From the NCBI RefSeq assembly GCF_020525925.1, contig NZ_CP084876.1, positions 992,001 to 1,056,000 of the forward strand: a stretch of 64,000 bases of DNA. Direction: 5' to 3'. The position numbers and the translations under genes were made by a program. The notes under the pieces are model-generated. The model did no database searches. It was not told where the DNA came from and saw only the letters and a list, made by a program, of their open reading frames with translations. Below, piece after piece: positions 51,446-63,094 of the stretch. Positions within the stretch are counted from its first letter, which is position 1. The number at the start of each line of letters is the position of its first letter. This stretch comes from Klebsiella quasipneumoniae subsp. quasipneumoniae (GTDB lineage: Bacteria; Pseudomonadota; Gammaproteobacteria; Enterobacterales; Enterobacteriaceae).

Positions 51446-51519
51446 GGCCGGATAAGGCGAAGCCGCCATCCGGCAATTTCGCAACGTCGGATAAGGTCGA
51501 AACGCCTTATCCGGCCGAC
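51446..51519. repeat. REP/BIME element between relA and mazG
   Basis: Inverted units GGCCGGATAAGGCGAAGCC (51446 on) and GCCTTATCCGGCCGAC (ending 51519) surround a TTCGCAACG centre. This repeat occupies the interval where E. coli carries mazEF. Confidence 0.8.
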
Positions 51520-51546
51520 TATTTTTTACATTTCCAGGATTGTCAC

Positions 51547-52338
51547 ATGACCCAAATCGACCGCTTGCTCGGCATCATGCGCCGCCTGCGCGACCCGGAA
51601 AACGGCTGCCCGTGGGATAAAGAGCAGACCTTTGCCACCATCGCCCCCTATACCCTCGAAGAAACCTATGAAGTGCTGGACGCCATTTCGCGAGAGGATT
51701 TTGACGACCTGCGCGGTGAGCTGGGCGATCTGCTGTTCCAGGTGGTGTTCTATGCGCAGATGGCGCAGGAAGAGGGACGTTTTAACTTTGACGATATCTG
51801 CGCCGCCATCAGCGACAAGCTGGAGCGCCGCCATCCCCATATCTTCGCTGAAGCCACCGCGGGAAACAGCAGCGAAGTCCTGGCCCGCTGGGAGCAGATC
51901 AAAAGCGCGGAGCGGGCGGAAAAAGCCCAGCACTCGGCGCTGGACGACATTCCGCATAGCCTGCCGGCGCTGATGCGTGCGCATAAAATCCAGCGTCGCT
52001 GCTCGGCGGTCGGTTTTGACTGGACCTCGCTGGGCCCGGTGCTCGACAAGGTGCATGAAGAAATTGATGAAGTGATGCATGAAGCGCAGCAGGCGGTGGT
52101 GGATGAAGCGAAACTGGAAGAGGAAGTGGGCGATCTGCTGTTCGCCACGGTGAATTTATCCCGCCATTTAGGGGTCAAAGCCGAGGTGGCGCTGCAGAAG
52201 GCGAACCTCAAATTCGAGCGCCGCTTCCGCGAAGTCGAGCGCATTGTCGCTGCCCGCGGCCTGGAAATGACCGGCGTCGACCTCGATACCATGGAAGAAG
52301 TATGGCAACAGGTAAAACGCCAGGAAACTGATCTCTAA
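51547..52338 (+). CDS. mazG: Nucleoside triphosphate pyrophosphohydrolase MazG
   Basis: MazG hydrolyses NTPs and dNTPs to monophosphate and pyrophosphate and affects (p)ppGpp level in E. coli. The 263-residue protein has two tandem MazG all-alpha domains. The first has LEETYEVLDAI and GELGDLLFQVVF, and the second has KVHEEIDEVMHEA and EEVGDLLFATVNL. The ExxE-type metal-binding acidic residues are present in both. It lies 111 bp downstream of relA. Confidence 0.95.
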   Translation: MTQIDRLLGIMRRLRDPENGCPWDKEQTFATIAPYTLEETYEVLDAISREDFDDLRGELGDLLFQVVFYAQMAQEEGRFNFDDICAAISDKLERRHPHIFAEATAGNSSEVLARWEQIKSAERAEKAQHSALDDIPHSLPALMRAHKIQRRCSAVGFDWTSLGPVLDKVHEEIDEVMHEAQQAVVDEAKLEEEVGDLLFATVNLSRHLGVKAEVALQKANLKFERRFREVERIVAARGLEMTGVDLDTMEEVWQQVKRQETDL

Positions 52339-52350
52339 CGAGTTTTCGTG

Positions 52351-52394
52351 ATCAAGCGCGATTTGTGTGATTTTATAAATAACAAGCGCTTGAT
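52351..52394. promoter_or_regulatory. Inverted repeat with internal palindrome between mazG and pyrG
   Basis: ATCAAGCGC (52351-52359) and GCGCTTGAT (52386-52394) are perfect 9-bp arms 26 bases apart. The right arm lies in a perfect 10-bp palindrome, CAAGCGCTTG (52383-52392). No T-tract follows, so an operator is as likely as a terminator. Confidence 0.4.
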
Positions 52395-52537
52395 TTACGT
52401 CAAAAACATTTCGCCAAAAGCGTCTATTTTCTCTTTCCGTTATGTCGTTGAAACACCATGTAGCCTGCCTCTTCGAGTTGTTCGGGTCGCAACACAGGTG
52501 CAACTTGAAGAACGAAGGGGAGGGGAAGAATGAAAGT

Positions 52538-52566
52538 TTGTGGCGTCACGCATGTTCGGGTATACT
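52538..52566 (+). promoter_or_regulatory. Candidate pyrG promoter
   Basis: TTGTGG (52538-52543) and TATACT (52561-52566) are spaced by 17 bp and lie 52 bp upstream of the pyrG start. The -10 is strong and the -35 is weak. The initially transcribed region is pyrimidine-rich, which would allow nucleotide-sensitive initiation (inference). Confidence 0.5.
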
Positions 52567-52603
52567 ACTTTCCCGTCCTGGTTATTCCATCGTTTTACCC
52601 TAA

Positions 52604-55636
<3,033 letters not shown>

Positions 55637-55657
55637 TCCTGTCTTTTTGAAATAAGC

Positions 55658-55686
55658 ATGCCAGCCTTCGGGCTGGCATTTTTTTT
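55658..55686 (+). terminator. Intrinsic terminator of eno
   Basis: ATGCCAGCC / GGCTGGCAT arms with a TTCG tetraloop are followed by eight T residues, 21 bp after the eno stop. Confidence 0.93.
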
Positions 55687-55699
55687 ATGCCTGCGGCCA

Positions 55700-56809
55700 T
55701 TATTTAAAGTCGACAGCCATTTGCTGAGGGATCGACAGCCCGCGAGTGGTTTCCACGCAGCGGTCGATGTAATCGGTAAAGCGCGGCGGTTTTGGCATCC
55801 CCATGCTCAGCAGCTTGTCGTTGCTAAAGCGCACGTTCAGCGTGGCGAACGCGCCATATAAGCGCATCGCTTTCAGCATCAGTCGCTCATTGCACGGCCC
55901 AAAAATTCCTTTCAGTTCGCGACGCATTTTGACCAGCGTTTCGTAGCTCACCTGGGCGTACTTGTCTCCCACCGGCGCCTGCTCCAGCGCCAGGGCCATC
56001 GCCCGGTCGATTTCGGCAAACTTCACGCTGTTCTCCTCGCCGGCAGAGATATGCACCACCTCGCCGCGGGCCAGCGGCTGGTTAAGCAGCATCAGCAGGG
56101 CATCGGCGCAGTAGTCCACCGGAATAACATCGATCCGATCCTCCATCGCGCACATAAATTTCTGCAGCATCAGCCCCATGCTGAACACCCAGAAAATACT
56201 GCTGGAAGGCCGGCAGCCATGATGGGTATGGCCCACCACAATAGAAGGGCGGGCAATGACCAGCGGTAGCGTAGGGCAGTGCTGCTGCATCAGTTGCTCG
56301 ATGGCCGATTTCGAGTGGGTATATTCCACCAGATGCTCGGCGCGCTGCCGAAACTCCGCGCTCTCGGCGACCAGCGAATCCGGCTCCGGTGAGCAGGACA
56401 TTGCGGTGCCGACGTGCAGAAAACGCTGCAGACCCGCCACCTGCGCCATCCGTTGCGCCAGACGCAGCGTACCCGCAACGTTAACCTTCCAGATGAGCGG
56501 GTTGCTGCCAAATGAGGCGACAGCGGCGCAGTTGAGGACATGGGTAACTTGCTCAAGCCGCGGGTCGTTAAGAAAATGCTCCGGAGAGGCGAGATCGCCC
56601 AGCAGGATCTGCTGCGGGCGCAGCATCGCCAGTTTCTCCTCGGCGATGTTGAACTTACGCATGTTCTCCTTGACCCGCTCCAGGCCTGCGTCGGGACTGT
56701 CGGCACGCACCAGCAGCAGCAGATCTAACTGGCTATCCTGATGGAGTATTTTCTCTAACGCCGCGCCGCCCAGAAAACCGGTGACGCCGGTAATGAATAA
56801 TGTGGTCAT
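55700..56809 (-). CDS. Stand-alone thioester-reductase-like / SDR family oxidoreductase
   Basis: This 369-residue extended short-chain dehydrogenase of the NAD_binding_4 type is related to the reductase domains of Lys2, carboxylic acid reductases and fatty acyl-CoA reductases. It has GVTGFLGG (Gly8, Gly11, Gly14) for NAD(P) binding, LLVRADSPDAGLERVKENM, LGDLASPE, NCAAVASFGSN and the catalytic YTHSK (Tyr-x3-Lys). No carrier-protein or adenylation domain is attached or adjacent. Its substrate is unknown. The start at 56809 (MTTLFITGVTG) is chosen by homology to the fold; the ribosome-binding site is weak. E. coli has no such gene at this point. Confidence 0.78.
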   Translation of the reverse strand: MTTLFITGVTGFLGGAALEKILHQDSQLDLLLLVRADSPDAGLERVKENMRKFNIAEEKLAMLRPQQILLGDLASPEHFLNDPRLEQVTHVLNCAAVASFGSNPLIWKVNVAGTLRLAQRMAQVAGLQRFLHVGTAMSCSPEPDSLVAESAEFRQRAEHLVEYTHSKSAIEQLMQQHCPTLPLVIARPSIVVGHTHHGCRPSSSIFWVFSMGLMLQKFMCAMEDRIDVIPVDYCADALLMLLNQPLARGEVVHISAGEENSVKFAEIDRAMALALEQAPVGDKYAQVSYETLVKMRRELKGIFGPCNERLMLKAMRLYGAFATLNVRFSNDKLLSMGMPKPPRFTDYIDRCVETTRGLSIPQQMAVDFK

Positions 56810-57287
56810 AAACGCTATCTCATTATGGTTGGTCTGCGGAATTCTAGGAGGGACAAAGTAAACGACGATTAAATAAAAAATGGCGGGCAACAGGACTTTA
56901 TTAAGAGGGGCTTAAGCTTATTTTCGGCGGTGGATTGGATTCGACTCTCAGACCAGATAAATAATTCACTCTTTCATGTATCAGTTTGTACAATGCTGTA
57001 TTTAAAAGTGTTTTTGTTTTTATGCTGACGTTTTACATGTTCTGGTTTATAACGCGAAAAACATCTTCTGTTACATCTTTCTTTACGGTGGCATGGCGCG
57101 CCGTTTATTTTAATCCTTACCACACTAATGAAATAAACGAAAACAGAGGCATGCTTTTAATTAACAATGAATAACCTCCGGGGAGAGAAAGCGACGCCGT
57201 GAGGGAAAAAACGATCGCAGCGCAGGACAAGACCTGGACAGTGAAATCTGCGATAATAAGCGTTTATCACCCTAAACAGAGATGACT
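56810..57287. other. AT-rich intergenic region upstream of queE
   Basis: This 478-bp interval between two divergent genes is clearly more AT-rich than its surroundings. It should hold both promoters. One 62-codon frame (56986-57174) encodes a hydrophobic segment, FVFMLTFYMFWFI, but begins with TTG and lacks a convincing ribosome-binding site. I see no palindromic operator or known riboswitch. Confidence 0.45.
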
Positions 57288-57959
57288 ATGCAGTACCCGA
57301 TTAACGAGATGTTCCAGACCCTGCAAGGCGAGGGTTACTTCACCGGCGTGCCTGCCATTTTTATTCGTCTGCAGGGATGCCCGGTAGGATGCGCGTGGTG
57401 TGACACCAAGCATACCTGGGACAAACTGGCCGATCGGGAAGTGTCGTTGTTCAGCATCCTGGCGAAAACCAAAGAGAGCGATAAGTGGGGGCCGGCAAGC
57501 AGTGAAGATCTGCTGGCGATTATCGGTCGTCAGGGGTGGACTGCCCGCCACGTGGTCATTACCGGCGGTGAGCCCTGCATTCATGATTTAACGCCGTTAA
57601 CCTCGCTGCTGGAGCAAAACGGCTTTAGCTGCCAGATTGAAACCAGCGGCACTCACGAAGTTCGCTGTACGCCTCATACCTGGGTGACGGTATCGCCGAA
57701 GGTGAATATGCGCGGCGGGTATGACGTGCTGTCTCAGGCCCTGCAGCGGGCGGATGAGATCAAACATCCGGTAGGGCGCGTCCGCGACATCGAAGCGCTG
57801 GACGAGCTGCTGGAAACACTGAGCGATGACAAACCGCGGATCATCGCCCTGCAGCCAATCAGCCAGAAAGAAGACGCGACGCGCCTGTGTATCGACACCT
57901 GCATCGCCCGTAACTGGCGCCTGTCCATGCAGACGCATAAATATCTGAATATCGCCTGA
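57288..57959 (+). CDS. queE: 7-carboxy-7-deazaguanine synthase QueE
   Basis: QueE is a radical SAM enzyme converting 6-carboxy-tetrahydropterin to 7-carboxy-7-deazaguanine in the queuosine pathway. In E. coli it also affects division under stress. The 223-residue protein has the CxxxCxxC cluster motif CPVGCAWC (Cys31, Cys35, Cys38) and ITGGEPCIHDL for SAM binding. ATG at 57288 gives the standard MQYPINEMFQ start; the ATG two codons upstream is an alternative. Confidence 0.95.
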   Translation: MQYPINEMFQTLQGEGYFTGVPAIFIRLQGCPVGCAWCDTKHTWDKLADREVSLFSILAKTKESDKWGPASSEDLLAIIGRQGWTARHVVITGGEPCIHDLTPLTSLLEQNGFSCQIETSGTHEVRCTPHTWVTVSPKVNMRGGYDVLSQALQRADEIKHPVGRVRDIEALDELLETLSDDKPRIIALQPISQKEDATRLCIDTCIARNWRLSMQTHKYLNIA

Positions 57960-57960
57960 T

Positions 57961-57996
57961 AAAAAAGCCCGGCAGCGTACTGACCGGGCTTTTTTT
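57961..57996. terminator. Bidirectional terminator between queE and queD
   Basis: AGCCCGG / CCGGGCT arms are flanked by an A-run on the left and a T-run on the right. They therefore serve queE on the plus strand and queD on the minus strand. Confidence 0.9.
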
Positions 57997-57999
57997 CGC

Positions 58000-58365
58000 T
58001 TACTCGCCGCGATAGACGCAGCCGGCGGTGCAGGTCTCTTTCACCATCACCGCGCTCAGCAGCGGTACCCGCGGTTTCATCTCATCCCAGATCCATTTGG
58101 CCAGCACTTCGCTGGTAGGGTTTTCCAGACCGGGGATATCGTTCAGATAATAGTGGTCCAGGCGATCGTAGGTCGGCTTGAAGGCGGCCTTCAGCTCGGC
58201 AAAATCCATGATCCACCCGGTATGGGGATCGACTTCACCGGTTATCTCCAGACGCACCATAAAGGAGTGGCCATGCAGGCGACCGCATTTGTGTCCTTCC
58301 GGGACGTGCGGCAGGTGGTGGGCGGCTTCGAAGGTGAAATCTTTAAACAGCGTGGTGGACATCAT
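58000..58365 (-). CDS. queD: 6-carboxy-5,6,7,8-tetrahydropterin synthase QueD
   Basis: QueD makes 6-carboxy-tetrahydropterin from dihydroneopterin triphosphate, the step before QueE. The 121-residue protein has zinc-binding histidines in AAHHLPHV and GRLHGHSF, with the catalytic cysteine in [10 protein letters not shown]. It converges on queE across a shared terminator. Confidence 0.96.
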   Translation of the reverse strand: MMSTTLFKDFTFEAAHHLPHVPEGHKCGRLHGHSFMVRLEITGEVDPHTGWIMDFAELKAAFKPTYDRLDHYYLNDIPGLENPTSEVLAKWIWDEMKPRVPLLSAVMVKETCTAGCVYRGE

Positions 58366-58681
58366 TGACTCTCAACAGGACGAAAAAAACCGCCGTAGGG
58401 TACCGGAAAGTACATTTTTTCGCATTAACTAAAACGGCCCTGAACAGAAAATCGACACATTTATCTGGGTTAAGTGAATTAAGTTGTGATATTTCAAATA
58501 GTTATTTAATCGATTTTGTTGTTAATAACTACAACTAAAACAGGTTAGTCCATTTGGTTATTTATTATTTCCATCCCTTCTTTAATTGTTACTATGCCCG
58601 CCGTTAACCTTCTATTCTCTTCTGTTTTTGTCGCGCTGACAGGGTGCGAATAACAGCTTTGCTTACTGGAACAAACGACGC
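58366..58681. other. Upstream regulatory region of cysJIH
   Basis: This 316-bp AT-rich region lies between queD and cysJ, which diverge from it. It should contain the cysJIH promoter and the CysB site known in enterobacteria. I can see AT-rich tracts (for example 58480-58530) and a TACTAT element near 58590, but cannot define the hexamers or the CysB site by eye. Confidence 0.45.
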
Positions 58682-60481
58682 ATGACGACACAGGCCCCAC
58701 CTTCCAACTTGCTGCCGCTCAACCCGGAGCAACTGGCGCGCCTTCAGGCGGCCACCACTGACTTCACGCCCACTCAGCTCGCCTGGGTGTCTGGCTATTT
58801 CTGGGGCGTGCTGAATCAGCAGTCCGGCGCGGCAGCCGCCGTTCCCGCCCCGGCCGCCGAGGTCCCGACGATCACGCTGATTTCCGCCTCGCAAACCGGC
58901 AACGCTCGCCGCGTCGCCGAAGCGCTGCGCGACGATCTGCTGGCGGCGAAGCTGAACGTGAAGCTGGTGAATGCAGGCGATTATAAATTCAAACAAATTG
59001 CTGCTGAAAAACTGCTGGTGGTCGTGACCTCCACCCAGGGGGAAGGTGAGCCGCCGGAAGAAGCGGTCGCATTGCATAAGTTCCTGTTCTCGAAGAAAGC
59101 GCCGAAGCTGGACGGGACCGCATTCGCCGTCTTTGGCCTCGGCGATACCTCTTATGAATTCTTCTGCCAGTCCGGCAAAGATTTCGACAGCAAGCTGGCC
59201 GAACTTGGCGCGGAACGCCTGCTCGATCGCGTCGACGCCGACGTTGAATATCAGGCCGCGGCCGCTGAATGGCGCGCGCGCGTCGTTGAGGTGCTTAAGG
59301 CCCGTGCGCCGGTCGCCGCGCCCGCTCAGCTGTCCGCCAGCGGCGCAGTGAACGACATTCACACCAGTCCCTACACCAAAGAGGCTCCGCTGACGGCGAC
59401 CCTGTCGGTCAACCAGAAAATCACCGGCCGCGATTCAGAAAAAGATGTACGCCATATCGAAATTGACCTCGGTGATTCCGGTCTGCGCTATCAGCCGGGC
59501 GACGCCCTGGGCGTCTGGTATCAAAACGATCCTCAGCTGGTGAAAGAGCTGGTGGAGCTGCTGTGGCTGAAAGGCGACGAGCCGGTGACCGTCGAGGGCA
59601 AAACCCTGCCGCTGGCGGAAGCCCTGCAGTGGCATTTTGAGCTGACGGTTAACACCGCGACTATCGTCGAAAACTACGCCACCCTGACCCGCAGCGAATC
59701 GCTGCTGCCGCTGGTGGGCGATAAAGCTCAACTGCAGCAGTATGCCGCCGCGACGCCGATCGTCGATATGGTCCGTTTCTCCCCAGCGCAGCTGGACGCC
59801 GAGGCGTTAATCGGTCTGCTGCGCCCGCTGACGCCGCGTCTGTACTCTATTGCCTCCTCGCAGGCGGAAGTGGAGAGCGAAGTGCATGTCACCGTGGGCG
59901 TGGTGCGCTATGACATCGAAGGCCGCGCCCGGGCTGGCGGCGCCTCCAGCTTCCTCGCCGACCGCGTGGAAGAGGATGGCGAAGTCCGCGTCTTTATTGA
60001 GCACAACGACAACTTCCGTCTGCCGGCTAACCCGGAGACGCCGGTGATCATGATTGGCCCTGGCACCGGTATTGCGCCGTTCCGCGCCTTCATGCAGCAG
60101 CGCGCAGCGGACGGGGCGCCAGGTAAGAACTGGCTGTTCTTCGGCAACCCGCACTTCACCGAAGATTTCCTCTATCAGGTGGAGTGGCAGAGCTATGTGA
60201 AAGAGGGTCTGCTGACCCGTATCGATCTGGCCTGGTCCCGCGATCAACAACAAAAAATCTATGTGCAGGACAAACTGCGTGAGCAGGGGGCTGAGCTGTG
60301 GCGCTGGATCAATGATGGCGCCCACATTTATGTCTGCGGCGACGCCAATCGTATGGCGAAAGACGTGGAACAGACTTTACTGGAAGTGATTGCCGAATAC
60401 GGCGCGATGGACGCCGAAGCGGCGGACGAATTTTTAAGTGAGCTGCGCGTTGAGCGCCGTTATCAGCGAGATGTCTACTAA
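58682..60481 (+). CDS. cysJ: Sulfite reductase [NADPH] flavoprotein alpha subunit CysJ
   Basis: CysJ carries FAD and FMN and passes electrons from NADPH to CysI for six-electron reduction of sulfite to sulfide. The 599-residue protein has an N-terminal flavodoxin domain ([39 protein letters not shown]), an FAD domain ([17 protein letters not shown]) and an NADPH domain ([16 protein letters not shown]). Its stop overlaps the cysI start by one base. It belongs to the CysB regulon (established). Confidence 0.97.
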   Translation: MTTQAPPSNLLPLNPEQLARLQAATTDFTPTQLAWVSGYFWGVLNQQSGAAAAVPAPAAEVPTITLISASQTGNARRVAEALRDDLLAAKLNVKLVNAGDYKFKQIAAEKLLVVVTSTQGEGEPPEEAVALHKFLFSKKAPKLDGTAFAVFGLGDTSYEFFCQSGKDFDSKLAELGAERLLDRVDADVEYQAAAAEWRARVVEVLKARAPVAAPAQLSASGAVNDIHTSPYTKEAPLTATLSVNQKITGRDSEKDVRHIEIDLGDSGLRYQPGDALGVWYQNDPQLVKELVELLWLKGDEPVTVEGKTLPLAEALQWHFELTVNTATIVENYATLTRSESLLPLVGDKAQLQQYAAATPIVDMVRFSPAQLDAEALIGLLRPLTPRLYSIASSQAEVESEVHVTVGVVRYDIEGRARAGGASSFLADRVEEDGEVRVFIEHNDNFRLPANPETPVIMIGPGTGIAPFRAFMQQRAADGAPGKNWLFFGNPHFTEDFLYQVEWQSYVKEGLLTRIDLAWSRDQQQKIYVQDKLREQGAELWRWINDGAHIYVCGDANRMAKDVEQTLLEVIAEYGAMDAEAADEFLSELRVERRYQRDVY

Positions 60482-62193
60482 TGAGCGAAAAACATCCGGG
60501 GCCTTTAGTGGTCGAAGGTAAACTGACCGATGCCGAGCGTATGAAGCTCGAGAGCAACTACCTGCGCGGCACCATTGCGGAAGATTTAAACGACGGTCTG
60601 ACCGGCGGTTTTAAAGGCGATAACTTCCTGCTGATCCGTTTCCACGGTATGTACCAGCAGGACGATCGCGATATCCGCGCGGAGCGCGCCGCTCAGAAGC
60701 TGGAGCCGCGTCATGCGATGCTCCTGCGCTGCCGTCTGCCGGGCGGGGTGATCACCACCACCCAGTGGAAGGCGATCGATAAGTTTGCCGCCGAGAACAC
60801 CATTTACGGCAGTATTCGCCTGACCAACCGGCAGACTTTCCAGTTTCACGGCATTCTGAAAAAGAACGTCAAGCCGGTGCATCAGATGCTGCACTCGGTG
60901 GGGCTGGACGCGCTGGCCACCGCCAACGATATGAACCGTAACGTGCTGTGCACCTCCAACCCGTACGAATCGCAGCTGCACGCTGAGGCCTACGAGTGGG
61001 CGAAAAAGATCTCCGAGCATTTGCTGCCGCGCACCCGCGCCTATGCCGAGATCTGGCTGGATCAGAAAAAGGTCGCCACCACTGACGAAGAGCCGATCCT
61101 CGGTCAGACCTATCTGCCGCGTAAGTTTAAAACCACGGTGGTGATCCCGCCGCAGAACGATATCGATCTGCACGCCAACGACATGAACTTTGTGGCGATC
61201 GCCGAAAACGGCAAGCTGGTGGGCTTTAACCTGCTGGTGGGCGGCGGTCTTTCCATCGAACACGGTAACAAAAAAACCTACGCACGCACGGCGAGCGAAT
61301 TCGGTTATCTGCCGCTGGAGCATACTCTGGCGGTGGCGGAAGCGGTCGTGACTACCCAGCGCGACTGGGGTAACCGTACCGACCGTAAGAATGCGAAAAC
61401 CAAGTACACCCTTGAGCGCGTTGGCGTTGAAACCTTTAAGGCGGAAGTGGAGCGCCGGGCAGGCATTAAGTTTGAGCCGATCCGCCCGTACGAATTCACC
61501 GGCCGCGGCGATCGCATCGGCTGGGTGAAGGGGATTGATGATAAATGGCACCTGACGCTGTTTATTGAAAACGGCCGCATTCTGGATTATCCGGGGCGCC
61601 CGCTGAAAACCGGTCTGCTGGAGATTGCTAAGATCCATCAGGGCGAATTCCGCATCACCGCCAATCAGAACCTGATCGTCGCCAGCGTACCGGAAGATCA
61701 GAAGGCGCGGATCGAGAAGCTGGCGCGGGATCATGGTCTGATGAATGCCGTCACCCCGCAGCGCGAAAACTCAATGGCCTGCGTCTCCTTCCCGACCTGC
61801 CCGCTGGCGATGGCGGAAGCCGAGCGTTTCCTGCCGTCGTTTATCGACAAGGTGGAAGGGGTGATGAGCAAGCATGGCGTGAGCGATGAGCATATCGTCA
61901 CCCGCGTCACCGGCTGTCCGAACGGCTGCGGCCGCGCGATGCTGGCGGAAGTGGGGCTGGTGGGGAAAGCGCCAGGCCGCTATAACCTGCACATCGGCGG
62001 TAACCGCAGTGGCACCCGCATCCCGCGGATGTACCGTGAGAACATTACCGAGTCGGAAATTCTCGACTCGCTAGACCAACTGGTTGGGCGCTGGGCGAAA
62101 GAGCGCGAAGCGGGTGAAGGCTTCGGCGACTTTACGGTGCGTGCGGGCATCATTCGCCCGGTGCTCGATCCAGCCCGCGATTTCTGGGAGTAA
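60481..62193 (+). CDS. cysI: Sulfite reductase hemoprotein beta subunit CysI
   Basis: CysI contains siroheme and a [4Fe-4S] cluster and reduces sulfite to sulfide. The 570-residue protein shows cluster cysteines in [17 protein letters not shown] and [24 protein letters not shown] and related sulfite-reductase repeats mark the substrate-binding arginines. Sulfite released by the SsuD-like enzyme of the upstream island would be consumed here. Confidence 0.97.
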   Translation: MSEKHPGPLVVEGKLTDAERMKLESNYLRGTIAEDLNDGLTGGFKGDNFLLIRFHGMYQQDDRDIRAERAAQKLEPRHAMLLRCRLPGGVITTTQWKAIDKFAAENTIYGSIRLTNRQTFQFHGILKKNVKPVHQMLHSVGLDALATANDMNRNVLCTSNPYESQLHAEAYEWAKKISEHLLPRTRAYAEIWLDQKKVATTDEEPILGQTYLPRKFKTTVVIPPQNDIDLHANDMNFVAIAENGKLVGFNLLVGGGLSIEHGNKKTYARTASEFGYLPLEHTLAVAEAVVTTQRDWGNRTDRKNAKTKYTLERVGVETFKAEVERRAGIKFEPIRPYEFTGRGDRIGWVKGIDDKWHLTLFIENGRILDYPGRPLKTGLLEIAKIHQGEFRITANQNLIVASVPEDQKARIEKLARDHGLMNAVTPQRENSMACVSFPTCPLAMAEAERFLPSFIDKVEGVMSKHGVSDEHIVTRVTGCPNGCGRAMLAEVGLVGKAPGRYNLHIGGNRSGTRIPRMYRENITESEILDSLDQLVGRWAKEREAGEGFGDFTVRAGIIRPVLDPARDFWE

Positions 62194-62200
62194 CATCCTG

Positions 62201-62269
62201 GTGCCCGGTGGCGCGTAGCGATCCGGGCCTGTAAAACCCGTAGGCCGGGCAATCGCAGTGCCGCCCGGC
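62201..62269. repeat. REP/BIME element between cysI and cysH
   Basis: Unit 62201-62228 (GTGCCCGGTGGCGCGTAGCG...CGGGC) and unit 62240-62269 (GTAGGCCGGGCAATCGC...CCGCCCGGC) have the same core as other repeats in the window. Being inside the operon, they may adjust the mRNA ratio of cysJI to cysH. Confidence 0.8.
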
Positions 62270-62291
62270 AAAACAGGCAAACGAGGTTCTT

Positions 62292-63026
62292 ATGTCCGTA
62301 CTCGATCTAAACGCGCTTAATGCATTGCCGAAAGTGGAACGCATTCTGGCACTCGCGGAAACCAACGCCCAACTGGAAAAGCTCGACGCCGAAGGGCGTG
62401 TGGCCTGGGCGCTGGAAAACCTGCCGGGAGACTATGTGCTGTCGTCAAGCTTTGGTATTCAGGCGGCGGTGAGTTTGCACCTGGTGAATCAGATCCGCCC
62501 GGACATTCCGGTGATCCTCACCGATACCGGTTACCTGTTCCCGGAAACCTACCAGTTTATTGACGAACTGACGGACAAGCTCAAGCTGAACCTGAAGGTC
62601 TACCGCGCGGCCGAAAGCGCGGCCTGGCAGGAGGCGCGCTACGGCAAGCTGTGGGAGCAGGGCGTTGAGGGCATTGAGAAATACAATGAGATCAACAAGG
62701 TTGAACCGATGAACCGGGCGCTGAAAGAGCTGAACGCGCAGACGTGGTTTGCCGGTCTGCGCCGCGAGCAGTCGGGCAGTCGGGCGACGCTTCCGGTGCT
62801 GGCGGTCCAGCGCGGGGTGTTCAAGGTGTTGCCGATTATCGACTGGGATAACCGGACGGTGTATCAGTATCTGCAAAAGCATGGGCTGAAATACCATCCG
62901 CTGTGGGATCAGGGGTATCTGTCGGTAGGCGATACCCACACCACCCGCAAATGGGAGCCGGGCATGGCAGAAGAAGAGACCCGGTTCTTCGGGCTTAAAC
63001 GCGAGTGCGGATTGCACGAGGGTTGA
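62292..63026 (+). CDS. cysH: Phosphoadenosine phosphosulfate reductase CysH
   Basis: CysH reduces PAPS to sulfite and adenosine 3',5'-bisphosphate with thioredoxin. The 244-residue protein has the PP-loop-like [41 protein letters not shown] and the C-terminal catalytic cysteine in KRECGLHEG. It lacks the extra cysteine pair of APS reductases, consistent with PAPS specificity. An AGGTTC ribosome-binding site lies just upstream. Confidence 0.97.
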   Translation: MSVLDLNALNALPKVERILALAETNAQLEKLDAEGRVAWALENLPGDYVLSSSFGIQAAVSLHLVNQIRPDIPVILTDTGYLFPETYQFIDELTDKLKLNLKVYRAAESAAWQEARYGKLWEQGVEGIEKYNEINKVEPMNRALKELNAQTWFAGLRREQSGSRATLPVLAVQRGVFKVLPIIDWDNRTVYQYLQKHGLKYHPLWDQGYLSVGDTHTTRKWEPGMAEEETRFFGLKRECGLHEG

Positions 63027-63057
63027 TTAGCGCTTCCTCAGGGAATGGTGTGAAAGA

Positions 63058-63083
63058 GAACACGCGGGTGATACCGCGTGTTC
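63058..63083. terminator. Stem-loop between convergent cysH and iap
   Basis: Perfect 10-bp arms GAACACGCGG / CCGCGTGTTC with a 6-base loop are centred in the 68-bp gap. They probably end both transcripts. Nothing else, in particular no CRISPR repeat or cas gene, is in this gap. Confidence 0.75.
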
Positions 63084-63094
63084 ATTTGCACCCG

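Noticed and set aside
56986..57174. 62-codon hydrophobic frame upstream of queE
   Set aside because: It has a TTG start, no ribosome-binding site and a hydrophobicity that AT-rich codons alone would give.
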